DNA of 64,000 bases from Streptomyces sp. NBC_01551 (GTDB taxonomy: Bacteria; Actinomycetota; Actinomycetes; Streptomycetales; Streptomycetaceae): the NCBI RefSeq assembly GCF_026339935.1, contig NZ_JAPEPX010000001.1, positions 2,509,001 to 2,573,000 of the forward strand, given 5' to 3'. Within the stretch, counting starts at the first letter, position 1; each line of letters opens with the position of its first letter. The position numbers were made by a program, and so were the translations under genes. Below the pieces are notes generated by a model. That model did no database searches, had not been told where the DNA came from, and saw nothing but the letters and a program-made list of their open reading frames with translations. This document shows, piece after piece, positions 1-8,761 of this stretch.

Positions 1-66
1 GCCTTCGCGCGCCCTGCGCGAGTGCCTTCAACCCGGTTTCGCCTGATTTTTCAACAGGGAGACCTC

Positions 67-1839
67 TTGTCTTTCATGCGCCCCAAGCGCGCCGGCCGCA
101 TCGCGGCCTGCACCGCCGTCGCCCTCGCGGCCGGCATGCTCCTCGCCGGCCCGGCGTCCGCCGACGGCACCCCGAAGGCCCCCGCCGACATCGAGCGGCC
201 CACCCTCGACCAGCGGGCCGGCGGCCACCTGTCGGACGTCGCGCCGAAGGCGACTCCGAAGGCACAGAAGCAGCAGCTCCAGCGTGGAGCCGAGGGCGCG
301 CCGTCCGTCGCGACCGCCGGGACCGCAGGCGGTCCCCTCTTCGACGTGGACGGTGACGGCCGCGACGACATCCTCTACCGCACGCTCAACGGCAAGTCCT
401 ATCTCAAGGCCACGAAGAACGAGAACGGCGACACCGCTTTCGGCGTCCACAAGGCCGACGACAACGAGGACTTCAAGGACGTCGTCCCGGTGGGCGACCT
501 CGACCACAACGGGCTCCCGGAGCTGCTCCAGCTGTCGGTCACGGGCCGCCTCTCGCTCGCCGAGGCCTCCACCACCGGCTCCGGCTTCTCGTCGTGGTCC
601 GGCGGCGGCTGGGGCGTCTACAACAAGCTGATCGGGGCCGGCGACCTGACCGGCGACGGCAACCCCGACGTGCTGGCCCGCACGCCCGGCGGCTCCCTCT
701 ACCTCTACCCGGGCAACGGCAAGGCCGGGTGGAACGACCCGTTCGGCGACCGCATCTACATCGGTGGCGGCTGGGACATGTTCTCCCAGATCATCGGTGG
801 TGCCGACTACGACGCCGACGGCAAGGCCGATGTCCTGGCCACCACGCCGTCCGGCCTCATGTACTTCTACAAGGGCACCGGCGCAGCCGGCACCTTCGCC
901 TCGGGCAAGAAGACCGGTACCGGCTGGACGATCTACAACCAGATCACCGCGCTGTCCGACCGCTCCGGCCTCAGCTGGGTCCTGGCGCGCGAGGTGAACG
1001 GCCAGACCTGGGTCTACCCGGTGCAGGGCGACGGCGTCCTGGGTGACCGCACCAAGCTCAGCTCCGGCTGGGAGTACGTCAACCTGATCTCCGGTCAGGG
1101 CGGCGTCCCCGCGCACGGCAAGTCCGAGGTCTTCGGCCGCACCAGCGGCGGCGCCCTCTACGGCTACTTCGGCCGCCAGAACGGCAACTTCGAAGACCGC
1201 CAGCAGCTCGCCGAGAACGGCAGCTTCCCGGCCGAGGTCGGAATGGCGCTGGTTTCCTCGCTGGACACCAACGCCGAAGCCAACATGCTGTGGTGGTACG
1301 GCGGCGACCTGTACAGCGGTGACACCTACATCGGCGGCGGCTGGGACATCTACAACTCCATCGTCGGCGTGGGTGACCTCAACGGCGACGGATACGGCGA
1401 CCTGCTCGCCCGGGACAAGTCCAACGTCCTGTGGTTCTACGAGAGCAAGGGCACCGGCACCGGCTTCTTCAGCCGCGTGCGCGTCGGCGGCGGCTGGGGC
1501 ATCTACAACAAGCTGCTCGGCGCCGGTGACGTCACCGGCGACGGCGTCGCGGACCTGGTGGCCCGCGGCACCGACGGCACCCTGTGGGCCTACCCGGGCA
1601 CCGGCCGCGACGCCGGCGTCCTGGGCGACCGCGTGCAGATCGGCAGCGGCGGCTGGAACAGCTTCAACAAGCTCGCCGCCGTCGGTGACATCACCGGTGA
1701 CGGCCGGGCGGACCTGATGGCCGTGGACTCCGCCGGTACGGCGTACCGCTACTCGGCCACCGGCCAGGGCGGTCTGAGCACCTTCAACGGCCGTTCCACC
1801 ATCGGCAGCGGCTGGAACACGTACAAGGAACTGCACTAG
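67..1839 (+). CDS. Secreted FG-GAP/VCBS repeat protein
   Basis: Predicted exported protein of about 590 residues with no assigned function. The N-terminus is basic (MRPKRAGR), followed by a hydrophobic helix and an AXA-type signal peptidase site (GPASA, near residue 32). The mature part repeats a beta-propeller blade pattern in which a Gly-rich GGGW-x-x-Y/F-N segment precedes a calcium-loop motif of the type DxDGDG. Copies include DVDGDGRDD, DLTGDGNPD, DYDADGKAD, DLNGDGYGD, DVTGDGVAD and DITGDGRAD. Two middle blades lack the motif and look degenerate. I chose the TTG at 67 because AGGGAG lies five bases upstream; the ATG at 76 and a GTG at 22 are alternatives. The fold is well supported. Whether it is adhesive, enzymatic or structural cannot be told. 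Confidence 0.85.
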   Translation: MSFMRPKRAGRIAACTAVALAAGMLLAGPASADGTPKAPADIERPTLDQRAGGHLSDVAPKATPKAQKQQLQRGAEGAPSVATAGTAGGPLFDVDGDGRDDILYRTLNGKSYLKATKNENGDTAFGVHKADDNEDFKDVVPVGDLDHNGLPELLQLSVTGRLSLAEASTTGSGFSSWSGGGWGVYNKLIGAGDLTGDGNPDVLARTPGGSLYLYPGNGKAGWNDPFGDRIYIGGGWDMFSQIIGGADYDADGKADVLATTPSGLMYFYKGTGAAGTFASGKKTGTGWTIYNQITALSDRSGLSWVLAREVNGQTWVYPVQGDGVLGDRTKLSSGWEYVNLISGQGGVPAHGKSEVFGRTSGGALYGYFGRQNGNFEDRQQLAENGSFPAEVGMALVSSLDTNAEANMLWWYGGDLYSGDTYIGGGWDIYNSIVGVGDLNGDGYGDLLARDKSNVLWFYESKGTGTGFFSRVRVGGGWGIYNKLLGAGDVTGDGVADLVARGTDGTLWAYPGTGRDAGVLGDRVQIGSGGWNSFNKLAAVGDITGDGRADLMAVDSAGTAYRYSATGQGGLSTFNGRSTIGSGWNTYKELH

Positions 1840-1853
1840 CGGCTCCCGCACAC

Positions 1854-1895
1854 GACGGCGCCCCGTCACCGGATCTCCGGTGGCGGGGCGCCGTC
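1854..1895. terminator. Bidirectional intrinsic terminator
   Basis: Two 19-base arms (1854-1872 and 1877-1895) pair with a single mismatch around a four-base ATCT loop. The hairpin lies between the convergent FG-GAP and VOC genes and can serve both. There is no clear T tract, as is usual in Streptomyces. Confidence 0.75.
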
Positions 1896-1911
1896 GCGTC
1901 GTCATGTCACA

Positions 1912-2280
1912 TCAGGCCGCGTCGTGCGGCTCCAGGAACTCCAGCCGGTTGCCCACCGGGTCCTCGGAGTAGAACCGCCGGTGCCCCGGCAGGCCGTCGT
2001 CCCACACCACCTTGGCGCCGCGCTCCTCCAGGCAGCGCGCGTACGCCTCGATCCCGGTGACGCGCAGCCCGGGGTGGGCCTTGCGCGCGGGACGGAAGTC
2101 CTCCTCCACGCCCAGGTGCAGCTGCACCGGCCCGGCCGCGAACCAGCAGCCGCCGCGGGCCGCCAGCAGGGGAGGTTTGGGGATCTCCGCCATCCCCAGC
2201 ACGTCTCTGTAGTACGCGCGCAGCCGGTCCTCCGATCCCGGCGGTGCGGCGAGCTGTACGTGGTCCACGGCTGCGAGCAC
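1912..2280 (-). CDS. VOC/glyoxalase-fold protein
   Basis: A 122-residue single-domain protein of the vicinal oxygen chelate superfamily. It opens with the family signature DHVQLAAPPGSEDRLRAYY, followed by a metal-site strand (VQLHLGV) and the C-terminal FYSEDPVGNRLEFLE segment that normally supplies the last metal-binding glutamate. The substrate is not predictable. The GTG start at 2280 lies two bases after the stop of the methyltransferase gene, so the two are probably translated together. The gene also reads open upstream in frame, but that part has no recognisable domain and overlaps the methyltransferase. Confidence 0.85.
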   Translation of the reverse strand: MLAAVDHVQLAAPPGSEDRLRAYYRDVLGMAEIPKPPLLAARGGCWFAAGPVQLHLGVEEDFRPARKAHPGLRVTGIEAYARCLEERGAKVVWDDGLPGHRRFYSEDPVGNRLEFLEPHDAA

Positions 2281-2282
2281 GG

Positions 2283-3140
2283 TCAGGCCTCCCTGCGGGC
2301 GACGGCGAAGATGCGGCGGAACGGGAACACGGTGCCGCGCGGGCCCCGCGGGTAGGCCTCGCGCAGCAGGTCGCGGTACTCGCCGAGGAAGGCCTCCACG
2401 GCGCGGCGGTCGTCGCCCAGCGCGGTGAGCACCGGGCGCAGCGCGGTGCCCTTGACCCAGTCGAGCACCGGGTCGGGCCCGTCGAGCAGCTGGTGGTAGG
2501 TGGTCTCCCAGATGTCGGCGGAGCAGCCCAGCTCGGTGAAGCGGGCGAGGTACTCGGCGGGTTCGAGGAGGTGGATGTAGCGCGCGCCGTGGCCGGCGAG
2601 GCGCGCGCGCCAGCGGGGGGCGTCGCAGAGTTCGGCGAGCAGGCCGTGGCTGGGCGCGGTGAAGTTGGCGGGGATCTGGAACGCGAAGGTCCCGCCGGGG
2701 CTCAGGCCGTTGATCCAGGGGGCGAAGGAGCCGGGGTGGCTCGGGACCCACTGGAGGGCGGCGTTGGAGACGATCAGGTCGTACGGCTCCTCGGGGAGCC
2801 AGTGGCCGAGGTCGGCGCGGCGGAAGTCGAGGCTGCCGCCGCCGTCGGTGGGGCCGGCGTACTCCTCGGTGGCGCGGTGGAGCATCTCCGGGGAGAGGTC
2901 GTAGCCGGTGATGCGGGCCTGGGGCCAGCGGTCGGCGAGGAGCGCGGTGACGTTGCCGGGGCCGCAGCCGAGGTCGGCGATGCGCGGGGCGCGGGTGGGG
3001 AGCTCGGGTATGCGGGTGAGCAGGTCGAGGAAAGGGCGTGTGCGGTGTCCGGCGTGCCGCAGGTACTGCTGGGGGTCCCAGGTCGGGGCGGAGGGGGCGG
3101 CGGCCAGGGGGATCCTGGCAGAGGCGGTATCGGAATGCAT
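2283..3140 (-). CDS. tam: Trans-aconitate 2-methyltransferase-like SAM methyltransferase
   Basis: A class I SAM-dependent methyltransferase of 285 residues. The N-terminal WDPQQYLRHAGHRTRPFLDLL segment and the motif I DLGCGPGNVT (near residue 55) are typical of the Tam family, which methylates trans-aconitate formed spontaneously from the TCA intermediate cis-aconitate. Motif II (YDLSPEML) and the post-I acidic residue are present, and length matches the family. It is cotranscribed with the VOC gene downstream and divergent from a MarR regulator. The shared intergenic region carries two dyads, so MarR control of this pair is likely. Assignment to Tam rather than another small-molecule methyltransferase is by overall resemblance. 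Confidence 0.8.
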   Translation of the reverse strand: MHSDTASARIPLAAAPSAPTWDPQQYLRHAGHRTRPFLDLLTRIPELPTRAPRIADLGCGPGNVTALLADRWPQARITGYDLSPEMLHRATEEYAGPTDGGGSLDFRRADLGHWLPEEPYDLIVSNAALQWVPSHPGSFAPWINGLSPGGTFAFQIPANFTAPSHGLLAELCDAPRWRARLAGHGARYIHLLEPAEYLARFTELGCSADIWETTYHQLLDGPDPVLDWVKGTALRPVLTALGDDRRAVEAFLGEYRDLLREAYPRGPRGTVFPFRRIFAVARREA

Positions 3141-3221
3141 GTTCGAGCCTCCCTACTGGTGGGGCGGGCGGAAGCGGAAGCCGTTCCGGCCCCCTCCATG
3201 CCCCGTGCCCTGGAAAATATA

Positions 3222-3293
3222 TCTCGATGTCGAGAATCTCGCCATCAAGAAGATCGGCGCGAAAAAGATCGACATGAAGAGACTTCATATCGA
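3222..3293. promoter_or_regulatory. Two operator-like dyads between tam and marR
   Basis: The tam/marR intergenic region is unusually AT-rich for this genome. It holds a perfect dyad TCTCGA-TG-TCGAGA at 3222-3235. A second dyad at 3269-3293 has arms built on ATGAAG and CTTCAT flanked by TCGA, with one mismatch and an AGA centre. Such paired dyads between divergent genes are typical of MarR-family autoregulation. Binding is inferred, not shown. Confidence 0.55.
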
Positions 3294-3315
3294 CAGACCC
3301 CTTACACTGATCGGC

Positions 3316-3813
3316 ATGGAGGACGAGGTCGACCGACTGGTCGCGGCATGGCGGCGGGAGCGCCCTGACCTCGACGTGGAACCGCTCGAGGTGCTCAGCC
3401 GCGTCAGCAGGCTCGCGCGCCACCTCGACCGCGCCCGCAGGCTGGCCTTCTCCGAGCACGGCCTGGAGCCCTGGGAGTTCGACGTCCTGACCTCGCTGCG
3501 GCGCGCCGGCGCGCCGTACCAGCTCTCCCCCGGCCAGCTGCTGACCCAGACGCTGGTCACCTCGGGCACCATGACCAACCGCATCGACCGGCTCGCCAAG
3601 AAGGGCCTCGTCGAGCGGCTTCCCGACCCCAACGACCGGCGCGGGGTACTGGTCCGGCTCACCCCCGAGGGGCGTGACCGCGCCGACCAGTCCCTGGCCG
3701 GACTGCTGGCCCAGGAGCGGGCGATCCTCGCCCAGCTCTCCCGGGGCCAGCGCGGTGACCTCGCCGGGCTGCTACGCCAGTTGACCGCTCCGTTCGACAA
3801 CATCCCCGGCTAG
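3316..3813 (+). CDS. MarR-family transcriptional regulator
   Basis: A winged-helix regulator of 165 residues. The core runs from a dimerisation helix (LSRVSRLARHLDRARRLAF) through the recognition region TSGTMTNRIDRLAKKGLVER to the wing DPNDRRGVLVRLTPEG, all diagnostic of MarR. The ATG at 3316 is used because the family N-terminus follows directly; an in-frame ATG at 3274 lies inside the second dyad and has a weak ribosome site. Its 3' end overlaps the 3' end of the convergent response regulator gene by 42 bases. The likely target is its own promoter and the divergent tam-VOC pair; the ligand is unknown. Confidence 0.88.
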   Translation: MEDEVDRLVAAWRRERPDLDVEPLEVLSRVSRLARHLDRARRLAFSEHGLEPWEFDVLTSLRRAGAPYQLSPGQLLTQTLVTSGTMTNRIDRLAKKGLVERLPDPNDRRGVLVRLTPEGRDRADQSLAGLLAQERAILAQLSRGQRGDLAGLLRQLTAPFDNIPG

Positions 3814-4533
3814 TTCCGCGGGCCGTACGCCGGCCCGCCGGGCCAGTGCCACGGCGGCGAGCGTCGAGTGCACGCCCAGCTTGCCCAGCACGTTCTGCAT
3901 GTGGGTGCGGACCGTGTGCGGGGACAGGAACAGCCGGGCCGCCACGTCCTTGCGGCCCAGGCCCGCCACCATGCAGCGCAGCACCTCGTGCTCGCGCGGA
4001 GTCAGCGACTCCACCAGCCGTTCGCTGTCGGTGCGGTGCTTGCGCGCCGCCGTCAACTCGCGCAGCACCCCGGTCAGCAGGGCGGGCGGCAGGTGGGTCT
4101 CCTCCCGCAGGACGCCCCGGATCACGGCGAGCAGCCGCGACAGCGAGGAGTCCTTGGCGACCCAGCCCGAGGCCCCGGCCTGGAGCGCGAGGGCGGCCCG
4201 GCGGGGGTCGTCGCGTTCGGCGAGGACCACGGTGCGGACCCCGGGGTGCGACACCCGTACCCCGGCGACCAGGGCGATCCCGTCCGAGCCGGGCGGTGGC
4301 CCGGACCCCGGCTCCCGCTGGGCGGGCACGGCCCCGGCGGCGCCGAGATCGGCGTCCACGAGCAGGACGTCGAAGCGGCGGCCCTCGGCCGCCGCGCGTT
4401 CGAGGCAGCGCAGCGCGGCGGGGCCGCTGCCGGCCGCGGACACGTCCACGTCCGGCTCGGCCGCGAGCGCGGCTGCGAGCGATTCGGCGAAGATGCGGTG
4501 ATCGTCGACGACGAGAACCCGGATACGAACCAC
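3772..4533 (-). CDS. LuxR-type response regulator, atypical receiver
   Basis: A 253-residue regulator with an N-terminal receiver-like domain (RVLVVDDH at the start) and a C-terminal LuxR/NarL helix-turn-helix (LTPREHEVLRCMVAGLGRKD, then LFLSPHTVRTHMQNVLGKLG). The acidic pair, a candidate phospho-Asp (LLVDADLG) and the late lysine (VAKDSS) are present. However, about 20 extra Gly/Pro-rich residues follow the phospho-site, and the conserved Ser/Thr is Ala (VVLAE). No histidine kinase gene is adjacent. The start is the GTG at 4533, preceded by GGGGGT. Regulation of galE or distant targets is possible but not shown. Confidence 0.85.
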   Translation of the reverse strand: MVRIRVLVVDDHRIFAESLAAALAAEPDVDVSAAGSGPAALRCLERAAAEGRRFDVLLVDADLGAAGAVPAQREPGSGPPPGSDGIALVAGVRVSHPGVRTVVLAERDDPRRAALALQAGASGWVAKDSSLSRLLAVIRGVLREETHLPPALLTGVLRELTAARKHRTDSERLVESLTPREHEVLRCMVAGLGRKDVAARLFLSPHTVRTHMQNVLGKLGVHSTLAAVALARRAGVRPAELAGDVVERSGQLA

Positions 4534-5006
4534 AAAACCCCCAAGGGTCGGGGAACGGACGACGGCGGGTACGGCGCCCGGACCGGGTGATCCGCAGCCG
4601 CCGCGGCCGCCGCCGAGACATCTCTGCACTACCCCGGACCGGACGTCGTACCCGACTTGTCTCGACCCCTGAATCAACACCGGCCCCCACCGGTGTCACG
4701 CATCAGCGTAGGGCCGGGCGCGGCTCACGGTTGGCCGAATAGCAGAAGTTTTCCGAGCGATTTTCGGGGGCGCGCGCTCCGAACCCGCTTGCCGGTGGCT
4801 GGAAATCAACCGCCCGGCGGGTAGGGATGGCGGTTTACGGCCCGGCGCGTGCCTCGGGCAGATGCACGGGGTGCGTTTCACCCGGCGTACGCACGCCGGG
4901 CGCCCGCGCACAGCGCCCGGCCACGGCGTGCGCCGGACACCGGGCGCCCCCGCACCCCGCGGTGCGGGGGACGCGGACGGGCGGTGCCGAAGGGCTCGGG
5001 AGGCGC
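4534..5006. other. Intergenic region with two hairpins
   Basis: I see no gene in these 473 bases. A perfect 8-bp dyad with an ACGC loop lies at 4881-4900. A perfect 10-bp stem with a CCGC loop lies at 4947-4970, about 40 bases past the galE stop. The latter is the probable galE terminator. The remainder presumably carries the promoter of the response regulator gene, but no convincing -35/-10 pair is visible. Confidence 0.5.
4947..4970 (-). terminator. galE terminator hairpin
   Basis: Perfect inverted repeat CCCCCGCACC / GGTGCGGGGG around a four-base loop, located just downstream of the galE stop on the minus strand. It lacks a T tract but is compact and GC-rich, as Streptomyces terminators usually are. 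Confidence 0.65.
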
Positions 5007-5981
5007 TCAGGAGGCGTGTGCGCGCGCGAAGTTCCAGGCGTCGGTCACGATGCCGGTGAGGTCGGAGCGGGTCGGGGTCCAGCCGAGCCGCTCGTGGGCG
5101 GTGCGGGCCGAGGCCACCAGCACCGCCGGGTCGCCGGCGCGGCGCGGGGCGACGACCTCCGGGATCTCCCGCCCGGTGACCTTGCGGACGGTCTCGATGA
5201 CCTCCCGCACCGAGAAGCCGCTGCCGTTGCCGAGGTTGCACACCAGGTGCTCCCCGGGCGCCGCGGCCCGCAGGGCGGCCAGGTGGGCCTCCGCCAGGTC
5301 GGCGACGTGGATGTAGTCGCGCACGCAGGTGCCGTCCGGCGTCGGGTAGTCCTCGCCGAACACCGAGATGGACTCCCGCTGTCCGAGGGCCACCTGGAGG
5401 ACCAGCGGGATCAGGTGGGTCTCCGGGTCGTGCCGCTCGCCGAACTCGCCGTAGGCGCCGGCCACGTTGAAGTAGCGCAGCGAGACCGCCGCCAGGCCGT
5501 GCGCCACGCACTCCCCCGCGATCATGTGGTCCACGGCCAGCTTCGAGGCCCCGTACGGATTGGTCGGCGCGGTCGCCGAGGACTCGGTCAGCGCGGCCTC
5601 GGCCGGCTCCCCGTAGGTCGCGGCGGTGGAGGAGAACACCAGCCGGCCCACGCCCGCCGCGCGCATCGCGGTCAGCAGGGCGAGCGTTCCGCCGACGTTG
5701 TTGTCCCAGTACTTGCCGGGGTTGGCGACGGACTCCCCCACCTGCGAGGAGGCCGCGAAGTGCAGGACCGCGTCGAAGGACGGGTCCAGGTGTGCGGCGG
5801 CGTCCTGGATCCGGCCCTCGATGAAGGAAGCGCCGCGCGGCAGTCCCGCGCGGAAGCCGGTGGCCAGGTCATCGAGGACGACGACCTCGTGCCCGGCCTC
5901 CAGGAGGTGGGCGGCCACGACGCTGCCCACGTACCCGGCGCCGCCGGTGACCAGGTACTTCGATGTCGCCGTGTCGCTCAC
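5007..5981 (-). CDS. galE: UDP-glucose 4-epimerase
   Basis: A 324-residue extended SDR enzyme that interconverts UDP-glucose and UDP-galactose with bound NAD. The Rossmann motif TGGAGYVGS lies near residue 12. The catalytic Ser/Tyr/Lys set is visible as SSTAATYG and, further on, YGASK. The substrate-side segment [18 protein letters not shown] and the C-terminal [13 protein letters not shown] region are typical of GalE. The GTG at 5981 puts the Rossmann strand at the usual distance from the start. No galT or galK is adjacent, unlike the gal operon arrangement known in other streptomycetes. It stands alone between two LuxR-type regulators, so a role in supplying UDP-galactose for cell-surface glycans is as plausible as galactose catabolism. 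Confidence 0.92.
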   Translation of the reverse strand: MSDTATSKYLVTGGAGYVGSVVAAHLLEAGHEVVVLDDLATGFRAGLPRGASFIEGRIQDAAAHLDPSFDAVLHFAASSQVGESVANPGKYWDNNVGGTLALLTAMRAAGVGRLVFSSTAATYGEPAEAALTESSATAPTNPYGASKLAVDHMIAGECVAHGLAAVSLRYFNVAGAYGEFGERHDPETHLIPLVLQVALGQRESISVFGEDYPTPDGTCVRDYIHVADLAEAHLAALRAAAPGEHLVCNLGNGSGFSVREVIETVRKVTGREIPEVVAPRRAGDPAVLVASARTAHERLGWTPTRSDLTGIVTDAWNFARAHAS

Positions 5982-6068
5982 TCGCCTGCTGCCTCTCGCG
6001 GGGGAACGCACGCGCGACGGCGCGTGCTGACCACTGGCATACCGGATCACGCCCCGCCGGGGAAAGCG

Positions 6069-6749
6069 TCAGAGCGTCCGGGTGGCCGAACCCGCCCGGT
6101 CCAGCAGGCCCGTCCGGGCGGCCAGCGCGGCCGCCTCCAGCCGCGATCCCACGCCCAGCTTCATCAGCACCCGCTGGACGTGCGTACGGGCGGTGCTCGG
6201 CGCGATGGCCATCCCGGCGGCGATCAGCCGGGTGTCCTCGCCCTCCGCGACCCGTACGAGGACCTCCACCTCGCGCGGGGTGAGCAGCCGCAGCAGCCTG
6301 CTGCCCTCGTCGTCGGGCTGGGCGGCGGGGTTCAGGAGCTCCGAGAACGCTCCCTGGAGCAGCTGCGGGGCGATGGCGACCTCCCCCGCCCGGGCCTTGG
6401 CGAGCGCCCGCTCGACGCCCTCGATGCGCTCGTCGTGGCGGACGTACCCCGAGGCGCCGGCGGCGAAGGCGGCCGCGATCCCGCGCGGGCTGGGCACCGG
6501 GCCCAGGACCACGACGGCGATCTGCGCGCGCTCCCGCTTGATGCGCACCACGGGTTCGAAGACCCCGGGGTCGGCGGGGGTCGCGGTGCCGAAGAGGCAG
6601 ACCTCCGGGGCGCGGCTGATGACCAGTTCGGCGGCGCCCGCGGCCGGGGCCGCCGCCGCGAGCACGCGGTGCCCGCGCAGCTTCAGGGCCGAGGCGAGCG
6701 CCTCGGCCAGCAGCCGGTGCTCGTCGACCACCATGACCCGTACGCCCAT
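6069..6749 (-). CDS. LuxR-type regulator with non-phosphorylatable receiver
   Basis: A 226-residue protein with a receiver-like N-terminal domain (VRVMVVDEHRLLAEAL) and a LuxR/NarL DNA-binding domain (LTPREVEVLVRVAEGEDTRL, then IAPSTARTHVQRVLMKLGVG). The strand that should end in the phospho-acceptor Asp reads VCLFGTAT, with no acid. The invariant lysine position is YVRHD, so the domain cannot be phosphorylated in the normal way. It is therefore an atypical, probably kinase-independent regulator. Gene order and size suggest it is a diverged relative of the regulator on the other side of galE. Confidence 0.87.
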   Translation of the reverse strand: MGVRVMVVDEHRLLAEALASALKLRGHRVLAAAAPAAGAAELVISRAPEVCLFGTATPADPGVFEPVVRIKRERAQIAVVVLGPVPSPRGIAAAFAAGASGYVRHDERIEGVERALAKARAGEVAIAPQLLQGAFSELLNPAAQPDDEGSRLLRLLTPREVEVLVRVAEGEDTRLIAAGMAIAPSTARTHVQRVLMKLGVGSRLEAAALAARTGLLDRAGSATRTL

Positions 6750-6821
6750 TGAGGCACCCCACCCCCGACCCTTCTGACCCGGAAGCTACACGCTTGTTCG
6801 ACGTCGCGCGGGGGATACCGC

Positions 6822-6862
6822 GCAGAAGCCCCCGGAAGGAGGGACCTTCCGGGGGCTTCTGC
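6822..6862 (-). terminator. Strong intrinsic terminator
   Basis: A perfect 18-bp stem (6822-6839 with 6845-6862) closes an AGGGA loop. It lies about 60 bases past the stop of the downstream propeller gene and before the next minus-strand gene, so it ends the two-gene propeller operon. Confidence 0.85.
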
Positions 6863-6920
6863 CGGCTTCGGTGCGACCGTGCGGTGGCCGCGGAGCGGCT
6901 CCGCCGCGGTCAGCTCGCCG

Positions 6921-8720
6921 TCAGCTCGCGGTGAAGGAGACGAAGAGGTAGCGCGGGTCGCCCCCGGTGGAGGTCGACTTGCGGGCGTACTTCCCGGCCA
7001 GGAACAGCTTGCCGTTGTTGTAGCGGAGCTCCGCGTGGTCGACCAGGAAGGAGGTCTCGGCGCGCTGGCTGGTCTTGTCCGCCGGGTTCTCCATCAGGAC
7101 GGTCTGCTTCATCGTCTTGCCGTCGACGGAGACGATCTGGCCGCCCTTGTCGTACGGGGGCACCTTGTAGACGATGACGTTCGAGCCGTCCATGCGCAGC
7201 GGGTACAGGGTGTACCGCTCGCCGGCGTCGGCGCGGTCGCTGGTCTGCTTGCCGGTCTCCAGGTCGAAGGAGAGCAGCTCGTTGGTCTTGCCGTACTCCG
7301 AGGTGCCCGCGTGCTCGTAGGAGGGCAGGTAGACCTTGCCGTTGCCGACGACCATGCCGGAGCACTGCTCGACGTCGTTTGCGGGGCAGTCGGGACCGAA
7401 GTTGCCGGAGGCCAGGCCGATGCGCGTCTTGAGCTGGCCCGCGTCGTCGAGGACGAACAGGTCGCTGACGTTGGTGGCGTTCTTGGCGGTGTTGCCGACG
7501 TTGGCCGCGATGACCATCGGCTTCGTGGAGATGATGCCGGCGTAGGGGATGCCCGCGGACAGCTTGTACGAGTACTTCGGCGCGCCCGAGGTCGCGTCGA
7601 GGAGCTGCGCGTACAGGGTCGGCTCGGAGGCACGGCCGCAGGAGCGGATCACGCCGAGCGCGTCGCCGCCCGCGTAGCCGACGTCCTTGCAGCCCTCGCC
7701 GTCGACCTTAGGCGACCACAGGGGCTTGCCGTCGGCGAGGTTCCAGGCGGCGCCGCCACCGAGGCCGCCGGCCGCGACGGTCTGGCCGCTGATGGTGACT
7801 TCGCTGAAGGTGACGGGCTTGTCGCCGCCGGTGGAGGACTTGGCGGTGGCGGACCACAGGAGCTTGCCGGTGTTCAGGTCGATGACGCCGACCTGGGTGC
7901 ACGCCGGGTACTTCTTCTCCGCCGAGGGCTTGGCCTCGTCGAAGAGGATGGCCGACTTGTTGTCGGTGATGTACTTCGTGGCGCCGCAGACGTTGGCGGG
8001 GAGCGGGGTCTCCCACTTCTTGCCGCCGTCGACCAGGTTGTAGCCGACGACCTTGCCCACGTCGGACTTGGCGTAGACGGAGTCGGTGAGCCAGGAGCCC
8101 TCGACGGTGACCTGCTCCTCCGGCTCCGGGAGCGGGACGTTGACCAGGGTCTTCGACTTGGTGTTGGAGGGCACCTTCTCGGTGCCGCCGGGCGCGGCCG
8201 GCTCCTTGGCCTTGGACTCGCCCTTGCCGCCGCCGTCGGTGGCGGTGGTGCTCGTGCCGCCGTCGTCGCCGGAGACGTACCAGAAGCCCCCGCCGACGAT
8301 GAGGACGATGGCGAGCAGCGCCGCGCCGACGATCATCAGCTGGGTGCGCACGTCACCGCCGCCACCGCCACCGCCGCCGGGCGCGGCCGGGACCGGGGCC
8401 TGGGGCGTGGGGACGGTCGCGGGCATGCCGGGGGCGCTGGGGGCGCTGAACTGCCCCGGGGCGCCGGGCTGCTGCGGGTAGCCGTAGCCCGCCTGCGGGT
8501 ATCCGTACGCGGGCTGGCGCGGGTCGCCGGCCGGCGGTGCGGGCGGCTGCTGCGGGGGCGCGGGCGGCTGCTGCTGGGGCATCTGGGGCGGCATGGGCGG
8601 CTGCTGCGGGGGCGCCGGCGGTACGGGCGGCACCTGCTTGCCGAATCCACCGGGAGGGGGATCCTGCGGGGCGCCGAACCCGCCGGCAGGCGGCTGGCTG
8701 GGGGGTGGCGGGGTACTCAT
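6921..8720 (-). CDS. Membrane-anchored PQQ-like beta-propeller protein
   Basis: A 599-residue protein in three parts. Residues 1-130 are Pro/Gln/Gly/Tyr-rich and disordered, with YGYPQ motifs. One transmembrane helix (MIVGAALLAIVLIVGGGFWYV) follows. The extracytoplasmic beta-propeller of the PQQ/BamB-like type starts near residue 175 and carries blade motifs such as VVGYNLVDGGKKWETPL, VIDLNTGKLLWSA and SFDLETGKQTSD. It is probably a surface protein; no catalytic residues are apparent. I chose the ATG at 8720 by likeness to the paralogue's start. A GTG at 8765 would overlap the upstream stop in a GTGA junction and is a real alternative. It is cotranscribed with its paralogue. Confidence 0.85.
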   Translation of the reverse strand: MSTPPPPSQPPAGGFGAPQDPPPGGFGKQVPPVPPAPPQQPPMPPQMPQQQPPAPPQQPPAPPAGDPRQPAYGYPQAGYGYPQQPGAPGQFSAPSAPGMPATVPTPQAPVPAAPGGGGGGGGDVRTQLMIVGAALLAIVLIVGGGFWYVSGDDGGTSTTATDGGGKGESKAKEPAAPGGTEKVPSNTKSKTLVNVPLPEPEEQVTVEGSWLTDSVYAKSDVGKVVGYNLVDGGKKWETPLPANVCGATKYITDNKSAILFDEAKPSAEKKYPACTQVGVIDLNTGKLLWSATAKSSTGGDKPVTFSEVTISGQTVAAGGLGGGAAWNLADGKPLWSPKVDGEGCKDVGYAGGDALGVIRSCGRASEPTLYAQLLDATSGAPKYSYKLSAGIPYAGIISTKPMVIAANVGNTAKNATNVSDLFVLDDAGQLKTRIGLASGNFGPDCPANDVEQCSGMVVGNGKVYLPSYEHAGTSEYGKTNELLSFDLETGKQTSDRADAGERYTLYPLRMDGSNVIVYKVPPYDKGGQIVSVDGKTMKQTVLMENPADKTSQRAETSFLVDHAELRYNNGKLFLAGKYARKSTSTGGDPRYLFVSFTAS

Positions 8721-8761
8721 GGCGTGCTGCTGCCTCTCGGTGGGCGACTCGGTGGACTCGT

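Noticed and set aside
28..1905. A 625-codon open frame antisense to the FG-GAP gene
   Set aside because: High GC makes long antisense frames common; it has no domain, ribosome site or plausible composition.
4696..5511. Open frame after galE on the same strand
   Set aside because: It is a shifted reading of the galE end followed by hairpins; no domain is present.
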